Numbered from the stretch's first letter, positions 43,012-52,094 are shown. The stretch is DNA of 64,000 bases from Shewanella zhangzhouensis (GCF_019457615.1 NZ_CP080414.1:3793501-3857500), one strand, 5' to 3'. The notes: generated by a model not told the origin, from the letters alone. Program-made: numbers and translations.

Positions 43012-43565
43012 ATCGGGTCACACTCGCCATCATTTTGCTGTTCGGCACCGCGCTGACGCTCTACTGGCAGGTGCAAAGCAAAAAGGCCAGTCAACCTCAG
43101 CTCACAGACAGTGTGCAAAAGCCTGATTACGTGGCAACCGACCTTCGCAGTATCAGTTACAACGCCGAGGGCAAGTTGGAAAGCCGCGTCAGCGCCTCCT
43201 ACATGGAACACTTCGATGGTGATGCGCAAACTCTGTTTACTCAGCCTGTTTACACCCTGTTTCCCGAAGATGGCCAGGGTGAATGGCGTCTCACCGCCAA
43301 AACCGGCAGACTGGACAAGGCCAGCGATAAGGTCATGCTCGAAGAAGAAGTACTGATTGAGGCCCTGACCATAGACGAGCCGCTGCAGCAGCTCAATACC
43401 AGTTACCTGGAGTTGGATCTCAAGACGATGATCCTCACCTCCGACAAAGAAATTATTATCAGCGGCAATAACTTCCACTTGAGCGGCCATGGCCTCTATG
43501 CTGATCTCAATGCCAAAGAAGTTAAGCTCTTAAGCAAGATTAAGGGAACCTATGAACCTAAATAA
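43008..43565 (+). CDS. lptC: LPS export protein LptC
   Basis: LptC is the bitopic inner-membrane protein that passes LPS from LptB2FG to LptA. The 185-residue product has one N-terminal membrane segment (LAIILLFGTALTLYW) and a periplasmic beta-jellyroll with YVATDLRSISYNAEGKLESR, FPEDGQGEWRLTAKTG and LELDLKTMILTSDKEI. Start and end overlap kdsC and lptA. Confidence 0.95.
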   Translation: MNRVTLAIILLFGTALTLYWQVQSKKASQPQLTDSVQKPDYVATDLRSISYNAEGKLESRVSASYMEHFDGDAQTLFTQPVYTLFPEDGQGEWRLTAKTGRLDKASDKVMLEEEVLIEALTIDEPLQQLNTSYLELDLKTMILTSDKEIIISGNNFHLSGHGLYADLNAKEVKLLSKIKGTYEPK

Positions 43566-44106
43566 GTCGCTCATTCTGGTGCTGCTTTGCACCTGCAGCG
43601 CTGTGGCTTTGGCCAACACCAAGTTTGATTTGAGCCAGGAAGTAAAAATTGCCGCGGCCAACAGTTATGCCGATCTGAAAAACAAGCGCATCGTTTATGA
43701 AGGCCCGGTTACCCTGACCCAGGGCAGCCTGATGCTCAAGGCTGATGAACTGAGCTCGTTCACCGACGAGAAAAGCGGCAGACGTATTCTGCTTGCCAAG
43801 GGTAACCCAGCCACCTACAGCCAGCAGGTGGAAGATGGCCGTACCGTGCATGCCAGTGCCACCGAAATCAGCTACAACATCGACAGTCGCGTTATGAGCC
43901 TCAAAGGCAATGCCAAGGTCGAGCAGGATGGCAGCCAGGTCAGCGCCGACTCCATCGTTTACGATATCGAAAAGCAGCAGCTCACTTCCCAAAGCAGCGG
44001 TAAAAAAGACGACCGGGTTATCACCATCATCAAGCCCGAAAATTACCAGCAGGAGCTGCAGGATAAGGGCACTACTGAGCAACCTCAGCAAGAGAAGCAG
44101 CAATGA
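43552..44106 (+). CDS. lptA: LPS transport periplasmic protein LptA
   Basis: LptA forms the periplasmic bridge for LPS between the membranes. The 184-residue product has a signal peptide (LLCTCSAVALA), then the OstA-type fold: YADLKNKRIVYEGPVTLTQG, LMLKADELSSF, ATEISYNIDSRVMSLKGNAK and DSIVYDIEKQQLTS. A Gln/Glu-rich tail ends the protein. It overlaps lptC and lptB. Confidence 0.96.
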   Translation: MNLNKSLILVLLCTCSAVALANTKFDLSQEVKIAAANSYADLKNKRIVYEGPVTLTQGSLMLKADELSSFTDEKSGRRILLAKGNPATYSQQVEDGRTVHASATEISYNIDSRVMSLKGNAKVEQDGSQVSADSIVYDIEKQQLTSQSSGKKDDRVITIIKPENYQQELQDKGTTEQPQQEKQQ

Positions 44107-44834
44107 CCCAACTGACCCTGAAGGCCAGTAATCTCGCCAAGAGTTACAAAAACCGCCAGGTTGTCAAAAACGTCAGCCTCACCGTAAATACCGGCCAGGT
44201 TGTCGGCTTGCTGGGCCCCAATGGGGCCGGTAAAACCACCACTTTTTACATGGTGGTAGGCCTGGTACAGAGCGACAAGGGCAGCATACACATCAACGAT
44301 GATGACCTGACGCTGGATCCCATGCACCTGCGCGCACGCAAAGGCATTGGCTACCTGCCACAGGAAGCCAGCATCTTCCGCAAGCTGTCGGTGCGCGATA
44401 ACATCATGGCTGTGCTGCAGATGCGCAAAGAGCTGAACGCCGATGAGCGTGAAGAGTCGCTGGAGCAGCTGCTGGAAGAGTTCCACATCACCCACATCCG
44501 TGACAATCTGGGCATGTCACTGTCAGGGGGTGAACGTCGCCGGGTCGAGATTGCCCGGGCACTTGCCGCCAACCCCAGATTTATCCTGCTGGATGAGCCC
44601 TTCGCCGGGGTCGACCCGATTTCCGTTATCGATATCAAAAAGATTATCGAGCAACTCAAGAATCGTGGCCTCGGAGTGCTTATCACCGACCACAATGTGA
44701 GGGAAACCCTCGATGTGTGCGAAAAAGCCTATATCGTCAGCCATGGCGATTTGATTGCCGAAGGCACCCCTGCCGAAATCCTCGACAATCAGCAGGTGCG
44801 TGCAGTGTACTTGGGTGAGCAATTCAGGCTATAG
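44103..44834 (+). CDS. lptB: LPS export ABC transporter ATP-binding protein LptB
   Basis: LptB powers LPS extraction from the inner membrane. The 243-residue product has Walker A GLLGPNGAGKTTTFYM near residue 36, Q-loop LPQEASIFRKLSV, signature LSGGERRRVEIARAL near 140, Walker B FILLDEPFAGVDPIS near 160 and switch VLITDHNVRETLD near 195, all as in E. coli LptB. It overlaps lptA by four bases and is followed by rpoN after 111 bases. Confidence 0.98.
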   Translation: MTQLTLKASNLAKSYKNRQVVKNVSLTVNTGQVVGLLGPNGAGKTTTFYMVVGLVQSDKGSIHINDDDLTLDPMHLRARKGIGYLPQEASIFRKLSVRDNIMAVLQMRKELNADEREESLEQLLEEFHITHIRDNLGMSLSGGERRRVEIARALAANPRFILLDEPFAGVDPISVIDIKKIIEQLKNRGLGVLITDHNVRETLDVCEKAYIVSHGDLIAEGTPAEILDNQQVRAVYLGEQFRL

Positions 44835-44945
44835 TTAATTAACAAAGCCCCCTTCTCATATCCGGATAATCAGGGTGGTAAATCACCGGATAACCTGATA
44901 GAAAAGCTTTCTACCTGAATAATTTAGTGAAGGATTCGCAGTACA

Positions 44946-46427
44946 ATGAAAGCGTCGCTCCAGCTAAAACTGGGACAACAACTCACAATGACGCCACAGT
45001 TGCAGCAGGCCATTCGTCTGCTTCAACTCTCTTCGCTTGAACTGCAACAGGAAATTCAGCAAGCCCTCGACGCCAACCCCCTGTTGGAGCTGGACGACGA
45101 ACTGGGCAGCGATCAGTTTGATGCCGACGGCGGCGATAAAGAATTTGACGACCAGTTCAGCCAGGAGTCCGTCTCAAACGACACCAGTGACAGTGCTTCG
45201 CTGGAAACTTCAGACGCTATCAGTCAGCAGTCCATGCCGGACGAGCTGCCAATGGATACCACCTGGGATGAAGTCTTTACGGCCGCCCCCGTTTCCGGTC
45301 CCGGGATCCGTGGCGAAGATGATATGCCGTTTCAGGGCGAAACCAGTGAAGGCCTGTACGAACATCTCGAGTGGCAAAAAAATCTCACCCCTTTTTCCGA
45401 TACCGATCTGGCCATTGCCACTGCCATCATAGATGCCATTGACGAAAAGGGTTACTTAACCCAAAGTCTTGAAGAAATTCTCGAGGCCGTGGGCGATGAA
45501 GAAGTCGAGCTTGACGAAGTTGAGGCCGTGCTCAAACGCATTCAACACTTCGACCCCATCGGGGTAGCTGCCCGTGATTTGGCAGAGTGCCTGCTCATTC
45601 AACTTGGTCAGTTCCCGGCGGATACCCCCCATCTGGACAACGCCAAGCTGCTTATCCGTGACCATTTGGATCTGATTGCCAACCGCGACTTCCGTACCCT
45701 GATGCGTAAAACCCGCCTCAAGGAAGAAGAACTCAGGGATGCAATCATCCTCATTCAGGGGCTGAACCCCCGTCCCGGTGAGTCTGTGACCAGCACCAAG
45801 GATGAGTATGTCATTCCGGATGTCTCGGTCAGTAAAAAAAATGGCCGTTGGGTTGTAGAGCTTAATCCCGATTGTATGCCTAAACTGAGTGTGAACCAGC
45901 AATATGCCGCCATGGCACGCACCAGTCGCAACCAGGCTGACAGCCAGTTTATCCGCGGGCATTTGCAAGAGGCCAAGTGGTTTATCAAGAGCCTGGAAAG
46001 CCGCAACGACACCTTGCTGAAAGTCGCCAATTGCATAGTGCAGTTCCAGCAGGGCTTTTTTGAGTATGGTGAAGAGGCCATGAAACCCATGGTGCTCAAC
46101 GATATCGCCGAAGCGGTAGAGATGCACGAATCCACCATCTCACGGGTCACCACTCAAAAGTACATGCATACCCCAAGGGGTATCTTTGAACTCAAGTATT
46201 TTTTCTCCAGCCACGTCGGGACCGAAGATGGCGGAGAATGCTCATCTACTGCCATCCGCGCCTTTATCAAGAAACTGGTGGCGGCAGAAAATCAGAAGAA
46301 ACCATTGAGCGACAGCAAAATGGCGGAACTTCTGGCAGAACAAGGAATCAACGTTGCTAGACGCACCATCGCCAAATACCGAGAAGCGATGCTGATCCCA
46401 CCGTCGAACCAACGTAAGAGTTTATAA
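44946..46427 (+). CDS. rpoN: RNA polymerase sigma-54 factor
   Basis: Sigma-54 directs transcription of nitrogen, flagellar and other genes through enhancer-binding ATPases. The 493-residue product has the Gln/Leu-rich region I (LGQQLTMTPQLQQAIRLLQL near residue 10-30), an acidic region II (about 55-120), the core-binding domain (120-300), the HTH (DIAEAVEMHESTISRVTTQK near 385), and the RpoN box ARRTIAKYREAMLIPP at the end. In the 111 bases before it, CCGGATAA occurs twice, 24 bases apart. Confidence 0.98.
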   Translation: MKASLQLKLGQQLTMTPQLQQAIRLLQLSSLELQQEIQQALDANPLLELDDELGSDQFDADGGDKEFDDQFSQESVSNDTSDSASLETSDAISQQSMPDELPMDTTWDEVFTAAPVSGPGIRGEDDMPFQGETSEGLYEHLEWQKNLTPFSDTDLAIATAIIDAIDEKGYLTQSLEEILEAVGDEEVELDEVEAVLKRIQHFDPIGVAARDLAECLLIQLGQFPADTPHLDNAKLLIRDHLDLIANRDFRTLMRKTRLKEEELRDAIILIQGLNPRPGESVTSTKDEYVIPDVSVSKKNGRWVVELNPDCMPKLSVNQQYAAMARTSRNQADSQFIRGHLQEAKWFIKSLESRNDTLLKVANCIVQFQQGFFEYGEEAMKPMVLNDIAEAVEMHESTISRVTTQKYMHTPRGIFELKYFFSSHVGTEDGGECSSTAIRAFIKKLVAAENQKKPLSDSKMAELLAEQGINVARRTIAKYREAMLIPPSNQRKSL

Positions 46428-46457
46428 CCCACCCAAGGTCTTTGGAGGAAAGTGTCT

Positions 46458-46745
46458 ATGCAAATCAATCTGACTGGGCATCATATCGAAATCACTGATT
46501 CACTGCGTAACTACGTAGAGAGCAAGTTCTCCAAGCTTGAACGCCATTTCGAACAGATCAATAATGTCCACGTTGTTCTCAATGTTCAGAAATTGCAGCA
46601 AATCGCAGAAGCCAAGCTTCACCTCAACGGTGGCGAGGTATTCGCCACTTCAGAACATGAAGACATGTACGCCGCCATTGACGCCCTAATTGATAAATTG
46701 GACCGTCAGGTTATTAAACACAAAGAGAAACTGACCAAACATTAA
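46458..46745 (+). CDS. hpf: ribosome hibernation promoting factor (short form)
   Basis: Short HPF binds the 30S decoding region and promotes 100S dimers in stationary phase. The 95-residue product has QINLTGHHIEITDSLRNYVE, LNVQKLQQIAEAKLHLNGGE and DMYAAIDALIDKLDRQVIKH. The ATG at 46458 has GGAGGAA seven bases upstream; a GTG two codons upstream is too near it. It lies between rpoN and ptsN, the usual place. Confidence 0.95.
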   Translation: MQINLTGHHIEITDSLRNYVESKFSKLERHFEQINNVHVVLNVQKLQQIAEAKLHLNGGEVFATSEHEDMYAAIDALIDKLDRQVIKHKEKLTKH

Positions 46746-46747
46746 CG

Positions 46748-47191
46748 ATGGAACTAAGTACCATCCTGGCGCCGGAGTGCACTAGCTGTGCCACTCCGGG
46801 CAGCAAGAAAAAGGTGCTGGAGCTGATTAGCGATCTCGCTGCTGCCCAGAATCCCTCCCTCTCGTCTCAAGAGATATTCGAAAGCCTGCTGGCCCGTGAA
46901 AAAATGGGCAGCACCGGTATTGGCAATGGTATTGCCATTCCCCATGGCCGCATTGGCACTATCGATAAGCCTTTAGCTGTGCTTATCAAGTGTGAAGAAG
47001 CCATAGGTTATGACGCCATTGATAAGCAGCCGGTGGACATTCTGTTTGCCTTGCTGGTGCCATCGGACCAGTGTCAGCAACATCTCAGCACCCTGGCCGC
47101 CATGGCCGAAAAGCTGAATGACAAGCAGATCCTCAAACAGCTGCGCAAGAGCCACGATGAAAAGGAACTTTACCAGGTAATCATCGGATGA
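46748..47191 (+). CDS. ptsN: nitrogen PTS EIIA component PtsN
   Basis: EIIA-Ntr is the terminal phosphoacceptor of the nitrogen PTS and regulates potassium and nitrogen responses. The 147-residue product has the phosphorylated His in GIGNGIAIPHGRIGTI near residue 66 and the family SSQEIFESLLAREKMGSTG. The N-terminus contains two Cys (PECTSCATPG). It overlaps rapZ by four bases. Confidence 0.96.
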   Translation: MELSTILAPECTSCATPGSKKKVLELISDLAAAQNPSLSSQEIFESLLAREKMGSTGIGNGIAIPHGRIGTIDKPLAVLIKCEEAIGYDAIDKQPVDILFALLVPSDQCQQHLSTLAAMAEKLNDKQILKQLRKSHDEKELYQVIIG

Positions 47192-48039
47192 AACTCGTTA
47201 TAGTCTCCGGGCGCTCTGGCTCCGGAAAGTCGGTAGCCCTCAGGGTCCTGGAAGACTTGGGCTACTACTGCGTCGATAATTTGCCATTGCAGCTGATTGG
47301 GCCCTTGCTTGCCCAGCTCAAGGGCAATAACGACAAGGTCGCCATCAGCATCGATATCCGCAATATGCCGGAGCAGGAAAAGGCCCTCGAAAAAGAGCTG
47401 GCAAGGCTCCCGGAAGGCGTAGAGCTCACCAGCTTTTTCCTCAACTCCAGCGACAAGGTACTGCTGAAACGCTACAGCGAAACCCGCCGTTTGCACCCCC
47501 TGTCCCGCAGCAAGGTCTCTTTGCAGGAAGCCATCAAGCTCGAAGGCAAAATGTTGGCCCCTATCTCCAACATGGTCGACCATTTCATGGACACCTCCAA
47601 TCTGAATGTTTATGAACTGGCTGATGCTGTCAGGCAGATACTGCTTGGACGCACCGACAAAGAGCTGGTGATTATCTTTGAATCTTTCGGCTTCAAGCAT
47701 GGTATGCCCACAGAAGCAGACTTTATGTTTGATGCCCGCTTCTTGCCCAATCCCCATTGGGAACCGGAGCTGAGGCCCCTCACGGGTCTGAATGAGCCGG
47801 TTAAGCTGTTTTTGGAGCGTCAGGTATTGGTCAACAAGTACATCTGGCAAATCGAAAACCTGCTGGAAACCTGGTTGCCTCACTTAGAGCGCAATAATCG
47901 CAGCTACCTCACCATTGCCATTGGCTGCACAGGTGGCCAACACCGCTCTGTGTATATTGCCGAGCAGCTTGCCAAACGCTTCGCCAACTCTCACCACAAG
48001 GTTGAGGCCCGCCACCGGGAACTGAATGCCAAAACTTGA
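47188..48039 (+). CDS. rapZ: RNase adapter protein RapZ
   Basis: RapZ binds the GlmZ/GlmY small RNAs in enteric bacteria and directs RNase E to GlmZ, tuning glucosamine-6-phosphate synthesis. The 283-residue product has Walker A VSGRSGSGKSVALRVLED near residue 6, Walker B-like VAISIDIRNMP, FLDARFLPNPHW in the form FMFDARFLPNPHWEPEL, and IGCTGGQHRSVYIAEQL near 248. It overlaps ptsN and ptsO in the standard order. Confidence 0.97.
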   Translation: MKLVIVSGRSGSGKSVALRVLEDLGYYCVDNLPLQLIGPLLAQLKGNNDKVAISIDIRNMPEQEKALEKELARLPEGVELTSFFLNSSDKVLLKRYSETRRLHPLSRSKVSLQEAIKLEGKMLAPISNMVDHFMDTSNLNVYELADAVRQILLGRTDKELVIIFESFGFKHGMPTEADFMFDARFLPNPHWEPELRPLTGLNEPVKLFLERQVLVNKYIWQIENLLETWLPHLERNNRSYLTIAIGCTGGQHRSVYIAEQLAKRFANSHHKVEARHRELNAKT

Positions 48040-48301
48040 ACGTGACGTCACGATAGTCAATAAGCTGGGCCTGCACGCCCGCGCCGCCACCAAACTGGCG
48101 GTATTGGCGTCGGAATTCAAGGCCAGCGTGACTCTGGTTCAGGGCGCTAAACAGGCCTCGGCTGCCAGCGTGCTGGGTCTCCTGATGCTCGAATCCGGCA
48201 TGGGCAAGACCATCCATATTATCGCCGAAGGGGAAGACGCCGAGCAGGCCATGGATGCCGTGTGTAACCTGATCAACGCCCGCTTTGACGAAGACTGCTG
48301 A
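48026..48301 (+). CDS. ptsO: nitrogen PTS phosphocarrier protein NPr
   Basis: NPr carries phosphate from EI-Ntr to PtsN. The 91-residue HPr-type product has the active His in NKLGLHARAATKLAVLAS near residue 16, VTLVQGAKQASAASVLGLLM with the serine-46 region, and a normal C-terminus. Its first 14 bases overlap rapZ. It ends the kds-lpt-rpoN-pts gene run. Confidence 0.95.
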   Translation: MPKLERDVTIVNKLGLHARAATKLAVLASEFKASVTLVQGAKQASAASVLGLLMLESGMGKTIHIIAEGEDAEQAMDAVCNLINARFDEDC

Positions 48302-48335
48302 CCCGGCTTCGCTTCGTCCATCCCATTAAATTTGC

Positions 48336-48366
48336 TAATATATCCCCCAATTCATCTCTTGGGGGA
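48336..48366 (+). promoter_or_regulatory. RBS-covering hairpin and possible -10 box before mgtE
   Basis: TCCCCCAA (48343-48350) can pair perfectly with TTGGGGGA (48359-48366) over an eight-base loop. The right arm includes the GGGGGA that serves as ribosome site for the ATG at 48372, so the hairpin would hide it. A TAATAT at 48336-48341 could be a -10 box; a transcript from it would start near the left arm and might not form the whole hairpin. Confidence 0.5.
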
Positions 48367-48371
48367 AAGCG

Positions 48372-49736
48372 ATGGCTGTGGAACTTCTGGATAACGAGCA
48401 AACTGAGCTGCTGCTGAATCAGCTCAATGAAGCCCTGGGCAGCGGTATGTTTGTGCATGTGCGCCAGATGTTGCTGAACATGGCCGCATCCGATATCGCG
48501 CTGGTGCTCGAATCCTCCCCTCCCCGTACCCGCCAGGTATTGTGGCAACTTATCGACCCTGAGCTTGCCGGTGAGGTACTCGAAGAGCTCGGCGAAGAGA
48601 TAAAAGACAAGTTTATCCGCCAGATGAGTCCGGCGCGTTTAGCCCGTGCAGCCGCTGGTCTGGACACCGACGATCTGGCCTACATACTGCGTTCCCTGCC
48701 CGACAGCCTCTACAAGCAGGTGCTGCAATCCATGTCGATTCAAGACCGCAGCCGCGCCGAGCAGGCTCTCTCCTACCCGGAAGAGACCGCCGGCGGCATC
48801 ATGAATACCGACACTGTGACCATACGCCCCGACGTGAATGTGGATGTGATACTGCGCTATCTGCGCCAGCTCGGCTCCCTGCCCGAGGCTACCGACATGC
48901 TCTATGTGGTAGACAGGCACGATGTTCTGCTCGGGGCGGTAAGGCTTACCGCCTTGCTCACCTGCAACCCCTCCATGCCCATACGTGAGCTTATCGATGC
49001 TGATATCGAAGGCATTCCCGCCACCATGTCGGATACCGAGGCTGCGGCCCTGTTCGAGCGCCACGACTGGGTGTCAGCGCCTGTAATAGACGCAGAAGGT
49101 AAACTGCTGGGACGTATCACCATCGACGATGTGGTGGACGTTATTCGGGAAGATGCCGAGCACTCAATGATGGGGATGGCCGGTATGGATGACGATGAAG
49201 ATACCTTTGGCCCCGTGCTCAAAAGCAGTTTCCGGCGCTCATTGTGGCTTACCGTTAATCTGTTCGCCGCCCTGCTGGCCGCGTCGGTCAGTAACCTGTT
49301 CGAGTCGACCCTGGAGCAGTTCGCCACCATTGCCATCCTGATGACGATAGTGCCCAGCATGGGCGGCGTGGCCGGCAATCAAACCCTGGCGTTGGTGATT
49401 CGGGGGATGGCACTGGGCCATATAGGCCAGAGTAACTCCCGTTGGCTTATCGGCAAGGAGCTTGCCATTGGTTTTCTCAACGGCCTGCTTTGGTCAGTCC
49501 TGGTGTTTGTCGCTATTTGGTTGTGGAAAGGCGATCTGGCTCTGGGAGCACTGATAGGCGGGGCTATGTTGATCAATATGACGGTGGCAGGACTCGCCGG
49601 TGCCAGCATTCCCTTGCTGCTTAAACGACTGAAAATAGACCCGGCATTGGCCGGTGGTATGGTGCTGACCACAGTCACAGATGTGATAGGGCTGTTTGCC
49701 TTTCTGGGCTTGGCGACGGCATTTTTAATGCGCTGA
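48372..49736 (+). CDS. mgtE: magnesium transporter MgtE
   Basis: MgtE is a Mg2+ channel gated by cytoplasmic Mg2+. The 454-residue product has the N domain (about 25-130), two CBS domains (DTVTIRPDVNVDVILRYLRQ near 150; VSAPVIDAEGKLLGRITIDD near 235), a plug helix, and five C-terminal membrane segments with the pore motif PSMGGVAGNQTLALVIRG near 330. All parts are in the usual order. It follows ptsO by 70 bases with a hairpin over its ribosome site. Confidence 0.95.
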   Translation: MAVELLDNEQTELLLNQLNEALGSGMFVHVRQMLLNMAASDIALVLESSPPRTRQVLWQLIDPELAGEVLEELGEEIKDKFIRQMSPARLARAAAGLDTDDLAYILRSLPDSLYKQVLQSMSIQDRSRAEQALSYPEETAGGIMNTDTVTIRPDVNVDVILRYLRQLGSLPEATDMLYVVDRHDVLLGAVRLTALLTCNPSMPIRELIDADIEGIPATMSDTEAAALFERHDWVSAPVIDAEGKLLGRITIDDVVDVIREDAEHSMMGMAGMDDDEDTFGPVLKSSFRRSLWLTVNLFAALLAASVSNLFESTLEQFATIAILMTIVPSMGGVAGNQTLALVIRGMALGHIGQSNSRWLIGKELAIGFLNGLLWSVLVFVAIWLWKGDLALGALIGGAMLINMTVAGLAGASIPLLLKRLKIDPALAGGMVLTTVTDVIGLFAFLGLATAFLMR

Positions 49737-49748
49737 TGCGTCACCGGG

Positions 49749-50132
49749 CTATGGCGTGTACTCCATGACTTGCTGGCAATCACACCAGCGCACCTGAGGC
49801 TGCTGCGTCAGGGTGAGCACTGAGATACACTCCTTCTGGGTCACTACCAAAAACTCTCTAGGTGCATGGTGGCTGCTGGCCATAAAGCCGCTGCGCAGGC
49901 TTTCCTGCTCCAGCCAGCCCCCCTCAGACACCTCATACAACCAACCGTTGGACAGGCTCAGCTCTGCCCAGTACTCCAGCAGGTCGCCCTCATCCAACAC
50001 TCTGAACCCCAATAATTTTTCAAATGACAGCTCACAGCATTGGCCTTCGATATTGAGCGAAAGCTTCAAGGCGTGATCCTGGTATTGCAACGACAGCAAG
50101 CGCACATTGTCGCCAAGACGCTCCACTGCCAT
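49749..50132 (-). CDS. hypothetical protein (127 residues)
   Basis: I do not recognise this protein. It is soluble, with no signal peptide or membrane segment, and has a run of short strands (VRLLSLQYQDHALKLSLNIE) and an acidic middle (LDEGDLLEYWAELSLSNGW). The end holds two Cys close together (RWCDCQQVMEY). The ATG at 50132 has GGAG five bases upstream; an earlier ATG at 50156 lacks a site. It stands alone between mgtE (convergent) and the ModA-like gene. Confidence 0.65.
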   Translation of the reverse strand: MAVERLGDNVRLLSLQYQDHALKLSLNIEGQCCELSFEKLLGFRVLDEGDLLEYWAELSLSNGWLYEVSEGGWLEQESLRSGFMASSHHAPREFLVVTQKECISVLTLTQQPQVRWCDCQQVMEYTP

Positions 50133-50232
50133 TGCTACTCCGCGAGGATGACCCATAGCGCCGGACTCCTGGATAAAAAGTTACTTTTCATTTAAATGAT
50201 TTATTTTTTATCTTGCAAGTCCGGCAACACAA

Positions 50233-51015
50233 TCAGCGTGGCGCGGCAAACCCATAATCGCCAAGAATGGCCTGTCCGGCAGGAGACAAAATGTAGTCCG
50301 CCAACGGCCTTGCGCGCTCATCTATTACCAAAAGCCCATAGTCGGCTCCCACAGCCAGGTTTTCCGGTAAATGCAGCAGCTGCAGCTCGGCGTATTCTTT
50401 GCGGGCCAGGCGACCATTGGTGCAGTAGGTCAGGAAGATATCCGCCTGACGGGTCTTCATCACGTGGGCATAGGGATTGACGCCCTTGGGCGGTTTGGCG
50501 CTGTTTGGTCCACCCGTGAGCTGCAGTGCCTTGGTTTTGAGCCTTGTCTCGGCACCGGGTGTAACGGTTTCGGCCAACTCAAAGGCCCGAAACGCGTAGT
50601 CACCGGAGGGGTCGGCCTTGGGCGTAGAGGTACCCACACGCACATCGGCTGACAACATGCGCTCCAGCAGGGTTGCCGGGGTCAACGCAATCTCGGGCTG
50701 CGCCAGCGCACAGAGTTGGTTACGGGCAAAAGCCTGTACCTTGTCTCCCATGCCTTTGGCCTGCAGGGTTTGTGGGTGTTTCATATTGGCTGAAGCGAAC
50801 AGATCAACGCTTTCACCGGACTCGATACGCTCCCGCAGCAATCCGGAGGGACCAAACTGGGCCACAACAGCCTGACCCGTGTCTTTCTCAAAGGCCTGCA
50901 CTATGTCGCCCATGGCGGCTTTGAGGCTGCCAGCGGCGCGAAGTTCCAGAGGTTCGGCGGCCATGGCGCTGCCGATGGAAGCCAGTATGGATATGAGCAG
51001 TATGGATTTTTTCAT
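50233..51015 (-). CDS. ModA-like molybdate/tungstate-type ABC substrate-binding protein
   Basis: The 260-residue periplasmic protein has a signal peptide (ILASIGSAMA) and the type II binding fold typical of ModA: LRAAGSLKAAMGDIVQAFEK near residue 25, QFGPSGLLRERIESGESVDLFASANM near 53-78 (written in parts QFGPSGLLRERIE and GESVDLFASANM), and VRVGTSTPKADPSGDYAFRA near 130. No permease or ATPase gene is adjacent, so it is an orphan. Oxyanion specificity is inferred from the family only. Confidence 0.83.
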   Translation of the reverse strand: MKKSILLISILASIGSAMAAEPLELRAAGSLKAAMGDIVQAFEKDTGQAVVAQFGPSGLLRERIESGESVDLFASANMKHPQTLQAKGMGDKVQAFARNQLCALAQPEIALTPATLLERMLSADVRVGTSTPKADPSGDYAFRAFELAETVTPGAETRLKTKALQLTGGPNSAKPPKGVNPYAHVMKTRQADIFLTYCTNGRLARKEYAELQLLHLPENLAVGADYGLLVIDERARPLADYILSPAGQAILGDYGFAAPR

Positions 51016-51180
51016 TTTCTTCCGTGATATAGATGAGGATGAAGGCCGGGGTGGCCTTCACGGAGCTGGTAACAAGAAGTTCAAGCAAACCCCAGTAGCG
51101 CCTCTGAGGCAAGGAGGCGGATCACAACCTGCGACCTATCAAACTTTGGGTTGACCCGCTGATAACGCGCTGAGGCAAAT

Positions 51181-51203
51181 AAAAAAGGAGGCAAAGCCTC
51201 CCT
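51181..51203 (-). terminator. rho-independent terminator of the OmpA-type lipoprotein gene
   Basis: GGAGGC (51187-51192), AAA loop, GCCTCC (51196-51201); on the minus strand it ends in a T-run of six, about 22 bases after the stop. Confidence 0.88.
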
Positions 51204-51224
51204 TTAACTCCCGCAATATCAGTT

Positions 51225-51893
51225 TTAGCCGATAGGCGTGAGGATGATTTCTACGCGGCGGTTTTGAGCACGGCCCTCAGCGGTGGCGTTGGACGCGATG
51301 GGACTGGCTTCGCCCATGCCCTGAGTGGAAACACGCGCGGCAGCAACGCCCTTGCTCAGCAGGTAGTTACCCACTTCTGAAGCTCGCACCTGAGACAGAC
51401 GCAGGTTATAGCTGTCGGCGCCGCTGGAATCGGTATAACCCAGTACATTCAAACGGGTCTTGCTGTACTCCTTCGCCACCAGGGCAACTGAGTCCAATAC
51501 CTGCATGGCGCGGGGGCTCAGATCAGTCTTGTCTACGGCAAAGGTCACGTCATTTGGCATGTTCAGAATGATGTTGTCACCATTGCGGGTAACACTGACG
51601 CCGCTGGCCTGCAGCTGCTGACGCAGTTTGGTTTCCTGCACGTCCATGTAATAACCGATACCACCACCCACGGCCGCACCCGATGCTGCACCTATCAGCG
51701 CGCCTTTACCGCGGTCGCTCTTACTGGAAGAGGCTACGCCCACGGCCGCACCCGCAACGGCACCTATGATGGCGCCTGTGGTGGCATTGGCAGTTTGCTG
51801 TTCATTGGTGTAGGGGTTCACTGTGCTGCAACCAGTGACCATGGTCGCTAGGGCAAATACGCCAGTCAGGGTAAAAATTGCTTTCTTGTTCAT
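51225..51893 (-). CDS. OmpA-family lipoprotein with glycine-zipper
   Basis: The 222-residue product is a predicted lipoprotein: signal peptide with lipobox MVTGCS, Cys near residue 22. A Gly/Ala-rich zipper follows (ATTGAIIGAVAGAAVGVASS, GALIGAASGAAVGGGIGYY) at about 40-85, then an OmpA C-terminal peptidoglycan-binding domain (VLGYTDSSGADSYNLRLSQ near 155, GMGEASPIASN, RAQNRRVEIIL). It is of the YfiB/YiaD type. The ATG at 51893 gives a normal signal; the open frame to 51983 does not. It should lie in the outer membrane and bind peptidoglycan. Confidence 0.92.
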   Translation of the reverse strand: MNKKAIFTLTGVFALATMVTGCSTVNPYTNEQQTANATTGAIIGAVAGAAVGVASSSKSDRGKGALIGAASGAAVGGGIGYYMDVQETKLRQQLQASGVSVTRNGDNIILNMPNDVTFAVDKTDLSPRAMQVLDSVALVAKEYSKTRLNVLGYTDSSGADSYNLRLSQVRASEVGNYLLSKGVAAARVSTQGMGEASPIASNATAEGRAQNRRVEIILTPIG

Positions 51894-52094
51894 GGAAATA
51901 CCTCTTGTCATTTTTGCGGCCAGTATAACGACTGCAAGATGACAGGCAACTGAACGCCGAGCGATTGCCCAATGCTTATCCATCTATCTCCCCCGGGCAC
52001 CAACTTGGGGCACCTTGCCCTCAAATCAGGCAAATCCGCCACTGACGCTGACATAAATAAATCATAAACATTTGATATTAATGCCATTAGCAAA

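Noticed and set aside
44861..44894. CCGGATAA twice, 24 bases apart, before rpoN
   Set aside because: Too short to call an operator without comparison to other genomes.
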